Assembly: GCF_014649695.1 (NCBI RefSeq)
Contig: NZ_BMTN01000013.1
Location: 118,755 to 182,754 of the forward strand
Direction: 5' to 3'
Length of the DNA: 64,000 nt
Source: Streptomyces kurssanovii
GTDB lineage: Bacteria > Actinomycetota > Actinomycetes > Streptomycetales > Streptomycetaceae
Each line of letters starts with the position of its first letter. The first letter of the stretch is position 1. Position numbers and translations under genes: made by a program. Below are positions 59,314-64,000 of this stretch, piece after piece. Below the pieces are notes generated by a model. It was not told the origin of the DNA, ran no database searches, and was given only the letters and a program-made list of their open reading frames with translations.

Positions 59314-62300
59314 GTGCAGGGACGTTTCAAGAGGGATGGCAACAGCGCGGCGGAACAGGAGCCGCGCGGCGGGACCGACCGCGGCTCCTCGCCCCAGCAC
59401 ACCCACAACCAGGGACCGGCGGCCCCCGGCGACGGCGGTGAGCGCGCAGGCCGCGCCGGCGCCAAGACGTCCGGTGCCAAGGCCTCCCCGGCCGACGGCG
59501 CCGGCTCACCGGCCAGGCCGAAGGGCCCCACGGACACCGGTTCGCGAATAGCGCTGCGCAACTGGCGCATCAGCACGCGCCTGGTGTCCCTGCTCACCCT
59601 GCCGGTCGTCGCGGCGACCACGCTGGGCGGACTCCGTATCAACGAGTCCATGGACGACATGAAGCAGCTGGACCACATGCAGCTGCTCACCAAGATGACC
59701 ACGGAAGCGACCGAGCTGGCGCACGCGCTCCAGCAGGAGCGCGACCTGTCCGCCGGCCCGCTGGCCAACGGCTCCGTCGACACCGACTTCAAGGTCTCCG
59801 GCCCGCGTACTCAGACCGACCGCGCCCGCAAGGCCTTCCTCGAGGCCACCCGTTCCATCCCGAACAAGGACGACGACGAGGCGCTGGAGTCGATCCGCGC
59901 CAACGCGAACCAGATCGCCGTCCAGGTCAACAACCTCAACACCATCCGGAACACCGCCTACAAGGGCAAGGTTCCGAAGTCGCAGACGGTGGAGGGCTAC
60001 AGCCGTCTGATCGAGTCGCTGCTGAGCCTGTCCCAGGACATGGCGCAGGCGACCAGCAACCCGGAGATGATCAAGCGCACGCGCGCCCTGGCGGCGTTCT
60101 CCTCCGCCAAGGAGTACGCGTCGATCCAGCGCGCCATCATCGCCGCGGCCCTGCCCGGCGGTGACGACGCCGAGACGCCCGGCCTCACGGAGAACGACCG
60201 CCTCTACGGACAGGCGGCGCTCGAGAACGGTGAGACGGAGCTCAAGAGCTTCAAGGCGATCTACGAGTCCACCGGCGGTGACTCCGAGGAACTGACGGCG
60301 CCGCTGGAGAACGAGAACCCGACGATCACCGCGGCCGAGCAGTACGCCAAGCGCGTCCTGGAGAACGAGAACGGCCTCGCGCAGCTGCCGATCCGTTCCC
60401 ACCTGGACTGGACCGACGACTACTCGGTCCGCATCAACGCGATGAAGACCATCGAGCAGACGCTGCTCGGCCAGATGGAGGCCGAGGCACGCAAGCTGCG
60501 TGAGGCGTCCCAGCAGGACGCCATCATCAACGGTGCGCTGATCCTCATCGTCCTCGGTGTGTCCCTCGTCGGCGCGTTCGTCGTGGCCCGCTCCATGATC
60601 CGTTCACTGCGCCGGCTGCAGGACACCGCGACCAAGGTCGCCCAGGACCGTCTGCCCGAGCTGGTCAAGCAGCTCTCGGAGTCCGACCCGCAGGACGTCG
60701 ACACCTCCGTCGAGTCCGTCGGTGTCCACTCCCGCGACGAGATCGGCAAGGTGGCCGCGGCCTTCGACGACGTGCACCGTGAGGCGGTCCGCCTCGCCGC
60801 CGAGCAGGCGCTGCTGCGGGGCAACGTCAACGCGATGTTCACCAACCTCTCGCGCCGCAGCCAGGGTCTTATCCAGCGCCAGCTCTCGCTCATCTCCGAG
60901 CTGGAGTCGCGCGAGGCCGACCCGGACCAGCTGTCCTCGCTGTTCAAGCTCGACCACCTCGCGACCCGTATGCGCCGGAACGGCGAGAACCTCCTCGTCC
61001 TCGCGGGTGAGGAGCCGGGTCGCCGGTGGACCCGCCCCGTGCCGCTGGTCGACGTGCTCCGTGCCGCCGCCTCCGAGGTGGAGCAGTACGAGCGCATCGA
61101 GCTGGCCTCCGTGCCCGCCACCGAGGTCGCGGGCCGCGTCGTCAACGACCTCGTGCACCTGCTCGCCGAGCTGCTGGAGAACGCGACCTCGTTCTCCTCG
61201 CCGCAGACCAAGGTCCGGGTCACCGGTCACGCGCTGCCTGACGGCCGCGTCCTGGTCGAGATCCACGACACCGGCATCGGCCTCTCCCCCGAGGACCTCG
61301 CCGCGATCAACGAGCGACTGGCGTCGCCGCCCACCGTGGACGTCTCGGTCTCCCGCCGCATGGGTCTGTTCGTGGTCGGCCGGCTGTCCCTGCGACACGG
61401 CATCCGCATCCAGCTGCGTCCCTCCGACTCCGGCGGCACGACCGCGCTGGTCATGCTGCCCGTCGATGTCGCCCACGGCGGCAAGAAGGCTCCGGCGAAG
61501 CCCGGTGCGGGTGGCCAGGGCGCCGCGGCGCCGGCCGGCGGTGCTCCGGCCGGTCTGCCCGGCCGTCCCGGTGGACCCGGCGGCGGCCGTCCCGGCCTCG
61601 GCGGCGGCAACGGAGGCGGCGGCAACAGCGGCGGTCCGGCCGGCGCGGGTAGTGCTTCCGGCAACCGGCTCGGTGCCGGTGCGGCTCGCGGCCAGGTAGG
61701 CGCCGGTTCGGCTCCGCGTGCCGCGCTGCCCGGCCGTGACGACTCCGGCCGTCCGGCCCAGGGCATGCACAGCGCCCCGGGCACGCAGGGCCAGGGCGGC
61801 AGGCCCGGCCAGACGCAGGACGGCCCCCGCCAGGGCGGCGCGTTCGGCGGCGGCCGTGGTCCGCAGGGTGCTCCCGCGCGGAACGAGGCTCCCCAGAACG
61901 GTTTCCAGAAGGGTGCGGCGCCCGCCGCGGGCGACCGCGGCCGTCAGCTGCCCCCGCCCGGCGGTCCCCGTGCCGAGCTGCCCGGCGGCCCCGTGCCCCG
62001 GCGCGACGAGCCCGTGCCGCCGCGGCCGCAGCGCCCGCAGACCACCAGCTGGGGCAGTGACCAGCCGTCGCAGCCGCAGCGTCCGTCCGCGGACGCGCCG
62101 CGCGGTCACGAGGACCACGACAGCAACCGGGGTCCGGGATCGACCGCCGAGTTCGCGCGGCCCGACTACAACGCCGGTCCGCCGCCGGCCGGCCTTCCGG
62201 CCGGTCCCTCCTCGACGGGGCAGTTCGTGCGCCCCGACGTGTACGGGGCGTCGAACCAGTCCGCCTCCGGGAACCAGTCCGCCGCCGGCCAGTACGGCCG

Positions 62301-62943
62301 TCCGGCGGCGCAGGACCCGGCGTCCACCGCCCAGTTCGCCCGCCCGGACTTCGGGGCGCCGCAGCCGCCCGTTCCGCAACGGCGGGACGAGTCGAGTTTC
62401 GCGCCGCCGCGTCCGGCGGCCGGGCTGCCCGCCCCGCAGCAGCCGGAGGCCCTGCCCCCGGCCGGGCCCGGTGACGGCCGTACCCCGCTGTACGACACCC
62501 TGGAGACCAACTGGTTCCGCGGTGTGCAGGGGGGCGGCCGGCCCGCCGACGAGCAGCAGGTACCGGCGGAGCGTCCCGCTCAGCCGGCTCCGCAGCGCAC
62601 ACCCGCGCCGAGCCCGGCGACCCCGGGCAACGCGTCCCATGCGAGCGGTGCCTGGCGCTCCTCGCCCAACGACGAGTTGGTACGTCAGGCCGAGCGGGTC
62701 AGGAAGCCCGCGGCCGGCGGCGTCACCACCTCCGGCCTGCCCCGGCGGGTCCCGCGCGCCAACCTCGTGCCGGGCACCGCTCAGGAGCAGAACCACCAGG
62801 CCGGTCCGCAGGTTTCGCGTGCACCCGACGATGTGCGTGGCAGGCTGACCAATCTCCGCCGAGGCATCCAGCAAGGCCGTCAGCAGAACAGCTCGACGAC
62901 CGGAAGCTTCAACCTCGGCCCCTCTCACCAGCAGGAGCGTTAG
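59314..62943 (+). CDS. cvnA1: Conservon sensor kinase-like protein CvnA (nitrate-sensing NIT domain)
   Basis: Large membrane sensor of about 1209 residues. A disordered N-terminus leads to a membrane segment at about 89-108 (LVSLLTLPVVAATTLGGLRI). An extracellular NIT-type helical domain spans about 115-395 and a second membrane segment about 402-425. A HAMP-like region is followed by an ATPase: ELLENATSFSSPQTKVRV is the N box and VEIHDTGIGLSPED the G1 box. The dimerisation region LFKLDHLATRMRRNGENLLV has one His. The last 480 residues are Gly/Pro/Gln-rich and disordered. GTG 59314 (VQGRFKRDGN) is preferred; the frame extends to 59050 with poor coding character. It begins the cvnABCD operon; the number 1 follows its position near gltX. 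Confidence 0.88.
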   Translation: MQGRFKRDGNSAAEQEPRGGTDRGSSPQHTHNQGPAAPGDGGERAGRAGAKTSGAKASPADGAGSPARPKGPTDTGSRIALRNWRISTRLVSLLTLPVVAATTLGGLRINESMDDMKQLDHMQLLTKMTTEATELAHALQQERDLSAGPLANGSVDTDFKVSGPRTQTDRARKAFLEATRSIPNKDDDEALESIRANANQIAVQVNNLNTIRNTAYKGKVPKSQTVEGYSRLIESLLSLSQDMAQATSNPEMIKRTRALAAFSSAKEYASIQRAIIAAALPGGDDAETPGLTENDRLYGQAALENGETELKSFKAIYESTGGDSEELTAPLENENPTITAAEQYAKRVLENENGLAQLPIRSHLDWTDDYSVRINAMKTIEQTLLGQMEAEARKLREASQQDAIINGALILIVLGVSLVGAFVVARSMIRSLRRLQDTATKVAQDRLPELVKQLSESDPQDVDTSVESVGVHSRDEIGKVAAAFDDVHREAVRLAAEQALLRGNVNAMFTNLSRRSQGLIQRQLSLISELESREADPDQLSSLFKLDHLATRMRRNGENLLVLAGEEPGRRWTRPVPLVDVLRAAASEVEQYERIELASVPATEVAGRVVNDLVHLLAELLENATSFSSPQTKVRVTGHALPDGRVLVEIHDTGIGLSPEDLAAINERLASPPTVDVSVSRRMGLFVVGRLSLRHGIRIQLRPSDSGGTTALVMLPVDVAHGGKKAPAKPGAGGQGAAAPAGGAPAGLPGRPGGPGGGRPGLGGGNGGGGNSGGPAGAGSASGNRLGAGAARGQVGAGSAPRAALPGRDDSGRPAQGMHSAPGTQGQGGRPGQTQDGPRQGGAFGGGRGPQGAPARNEAPQNGFQKGAAPAAGDRGRQLPPPGGPRAELPGGPVPRRDEPVPPRPQRPQTTSWGSDQPSQPQRPSADAPRGHEDHDSNRGPGSTAEFARPDYNAGPPPAGLPAGPSSTGQFVRPDVYGASNQSASGNQSAAGQYGRPAAQDPASTAQFARPDFGAPQPPVPQRRDESSFAPPRPAAGLPAPQQPEALPPAGPGDGRTPLYDTLETNWFRGVQGGGRPADEQQVPAERPAQPAPQRTPAPSPATPGNASHASGAWRSSPNDELVRQAERVRKPAAGGVTTSGLPRRVPRANLVPGTAQEQNHQAGPQVSRAPDDVRGRLTNLRRGIQQGRQQNSSTTGSFNLGPSHQQER

Positions 62944-63366
62944 TTGAGCCCGATGAGCCAGGCGGCGCAGAATCTGAACTGGTTGATCACCAACTTCGTG
63001 GACAACACCCCAGGGGTGTCGCACACGGTGGTGGTCTCCGCCGACGGTCTTCTGCTGGCGATGTCAGAAGGTTTCCCGCGCGACCGCGCCGATCAGCTGG
63101 CGGCCGTGGCCTCCGGTCTGACGTCGCTGACCGCGGGCGCCTCCCGGATCTTCGAAGGCGGTCCGGTGAGCCAGACCGTCGTGGAGATGGAACGGGGGTT
63201 CCTTTTCCTCATGTCGGTCTCCGACGGGTCCTCGCTGGCCGTGCTCGCGCACCCCGACTGCGACATCGGCCTCGTGGGCTACGAGATGGCGCTCCTCGTG
63301 GACCGTGCGGGCAGCGTCCTCACTCCGGACCTGCGCGCCGAACTCCAGGGAAGCCTTCTGCACTGA
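62944..63366 (+). CDS. cvnB1: Roadblock/LC7-domain protein CvnB
   Basis: A 140-residue roadblock/LC7 protein of the conservon. LNWLITNFVDNTPGVSHTVV, VSADGLLLAMSEGFPRDRAD and FLFLMSVSDGSSLAVLAHPD are characteristic. Such proteins regulate small GTPases such as CvnD. TTG 62944 directly follows the cvnA stop and has AGGAG six bases upstream. ATG 62953 (MSQAAQNLNW) is in frame and matches other CvnB starts but is too far from that ribosome site. Translation is coupled to cvnA. Confidence 0.92.
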   Translation: MSPMSQAAQNLNWLITNFVDNTPGVSHTVVVSADGLLLAMSEGFPRDRADQLAAVASGLTSLTAGASRIFEGGPVSQTVVEMERGFLFLMSVSDGSSLAVLAHPDCDIGLVGYEMALLVDRAGSVLTPDLRAELQGSLLH

Positions 63367-63505
63367 GCCCGGGCCGCGAGCCGTACCCCACGCACCGGCT
63401 CGCGGCAATCAGTCATCGCACCGTCACCAGCACGGCCGCCAAAGGCCCCCCACCGGCCCAACCAGACGGCACAGCCGACCACTTGCTGTCACGCCCGGAG
63501 GATTC

Positions 63506-63910
63506 ATGACCCCGCCACCCGCCTCTCACGATCCGTACGGTACGTCGGTAGACGCGTACGGGGACGAGGGCGACCAGCCGCTGGTACGTCCGTACGCCAT
63601 GACCGGCGGCCGGACCCGGCCGCGCTATCAGCTCGCCATCGAGGCGCTGGTCAGCACGACGGCCGATCCGGCTCTGCTCGCCGGGTTGCTTCCCGAGCAC
63701 CAGCGGATCTGCCATCTGTGCCGGGAGGTCAAGTCCGTCGCCGAGATCTCGGCGCTGCTGTCGATGCCGCTCGGTGTCGCGCGGATCCTTGTCGCCGACC
63801 TGGCGGAGGCCGGCATGGTGGCCATTCACCAGCCGGGCAACGGAGAGGCCGGCGGCACGCCGGATGTGACACTGCTCGAAAGGGTGCTCAGTGGACTTCG
63901 GAAGCTCTAG
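63506..63910 (+). CDS. cvnC1: DUF742-domain protein CvnC
   Basis: A 134-residue conservon protein. The acidic N-terminal tail (SVDAYGDEGDQPLVRPYAMT) is followed by TRPRYQLAIEALVSTTADPA and a winged-helix-like part, EHQRICHLCREVKSVAEISA with LLSMPLGVARILVADLAEAG. A Cys pair, CHLC, is present. In other conservons CvnC binds CvnB and CvnA. ATG 63506 has CGGAGG upstream. Its end overlaps the cvnD start by 20 bases. Confidence 0.92.
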   Translation: MTPPPASHDPYGTSVDAYGDEGDQPLVRPYAMTGGRTRPRYQLAIEALVSTTADPALLAGLLPEHQRICHLCREVKSVAEISALLSMPLGVARILVADLAEAGMVAIHQPGNGEAGGTPDVTLLERVLSGLRKL

Positions 63911-64000
63911 CGGCGGTTCGGCCCGGTCGACGACCTCCGCGAAGATCGTGGTGGCGGGCGGCTTCGGCGTGGGCAAGACCACGTTCGTCGGCGCCGTCTC
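63891..64000 (+). CDS. cvnD1: Conservon GTPase CvnD, N-terminal part (cut by window edge)
   Basis: The first 36 residues of a Ras-like small GTPase. GTG 63891 starts DFGSSSGGSARSTTSAKIVV and continues AGGFGVGKTTFVGAVS, the P-loop GxxxxGKT. It overlaps cvnC by 20 bases and completes the cvnABCD operon order. CvnD acts with the roadblock protein CvnB in a G-protein-like relay. Confidence 0.93.
   Translation, partial: MDFGSSSGGSARSTTSAKIVVAGGFGVGKTTFVGAV

Noticed and set aside
60604-63024. An 806-codon minus-strand frame opposite cvnA
   Set aside because: Mirror of the Gly/Pro/Ala-rich tail; no conserved motif and no ribosome site.

Overview
The window is high-GC actinobacterial chromosome and almost certainly Streptomyces. 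Real genes have a strong G/C bias in third codon positions, GTG and TTG starts are common, and several lineage markers are present: nsdA, hupS with a lysine-rich tail, ndgR, the sip cluster, and a conservon. From memory of Streptomyces coelicolor, the gene order follows the core SCO5544 to SCO5597 segment in reverse numbering, with a few insertions. That comparison is recalled, not computed.

Layout. 1-4065: signal peptidases sipX (cut by the edge) and sipW, then rplS, trmD, rimM, khpA and rpsP, a translation block on the minus strand. 4103-7305: an HExxH/zinc-ribbon protein, an archaeal/eukaryal-type prolyl-tRNA synthetase and a divergent methyltransferase. 7375-13328: ffh, then the nitrogen operon amtB-glnK-glnD with a GlnR-like operator. 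13643-17498: nsdA, a stand-alone PrimPol-like protein and ftsY. 17663-21810: an NCS1 permease, an LLM-class oxidoreductase and the glucose permease glcP, whose promoter is covered by CTTCAAG repeats. 21826-35071: smc, a small coiled-coil protein, acyP, a secreted CAP-domain protein, mutM, rnc, rpmF, a DUF177 gene with a probable CTG start, a DivIVA-like gene, coaD, rsmD and recG. 35235-40033: an HSP90-like ATPase translationally coupled to a 993-residue repeat protein, followed by a tandem repeat. 40355-53843: a DhaL/YloV protein, rpmB, thiD, thiL, a Lrp-type effector-domain protein, a DUF3515 lipoprotein, ddlA, gpsA, plsC, cofC, a small OB-like protein, hupS, leuD, leuC, ndgR and a DUF4242 gene. 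54032-58440: five tRNA genes (three Glu, two Gln), a HAD hydrolase, DUF4241, gltX and a FAA hydrolase. 58563-64000: a 57-residue peptide gene with an internally repeated ANPRRT motif, then conservon genes cvnA-cvnB-cvnC-cvnD (cvnD cut by the edge).

The themes are translation and tRNA charging, protein export (SRP, FtsY, signal peptidases), chromosome organisation (SMC, HU, RecG), nitrogen and carbon uptake with recognisable operators, leucine and thiamine synthesis, and two-gene or multi-gene signalling modules. The best candidates for undescribed biology are the repeat-motif peptide beside the conservon (58563-58736), the HSP90/repeat-protein operon (35235-40033) and the CTTCAAG operator array (21696-21808). 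Long perfect hairpins separate most convergent transcription units.
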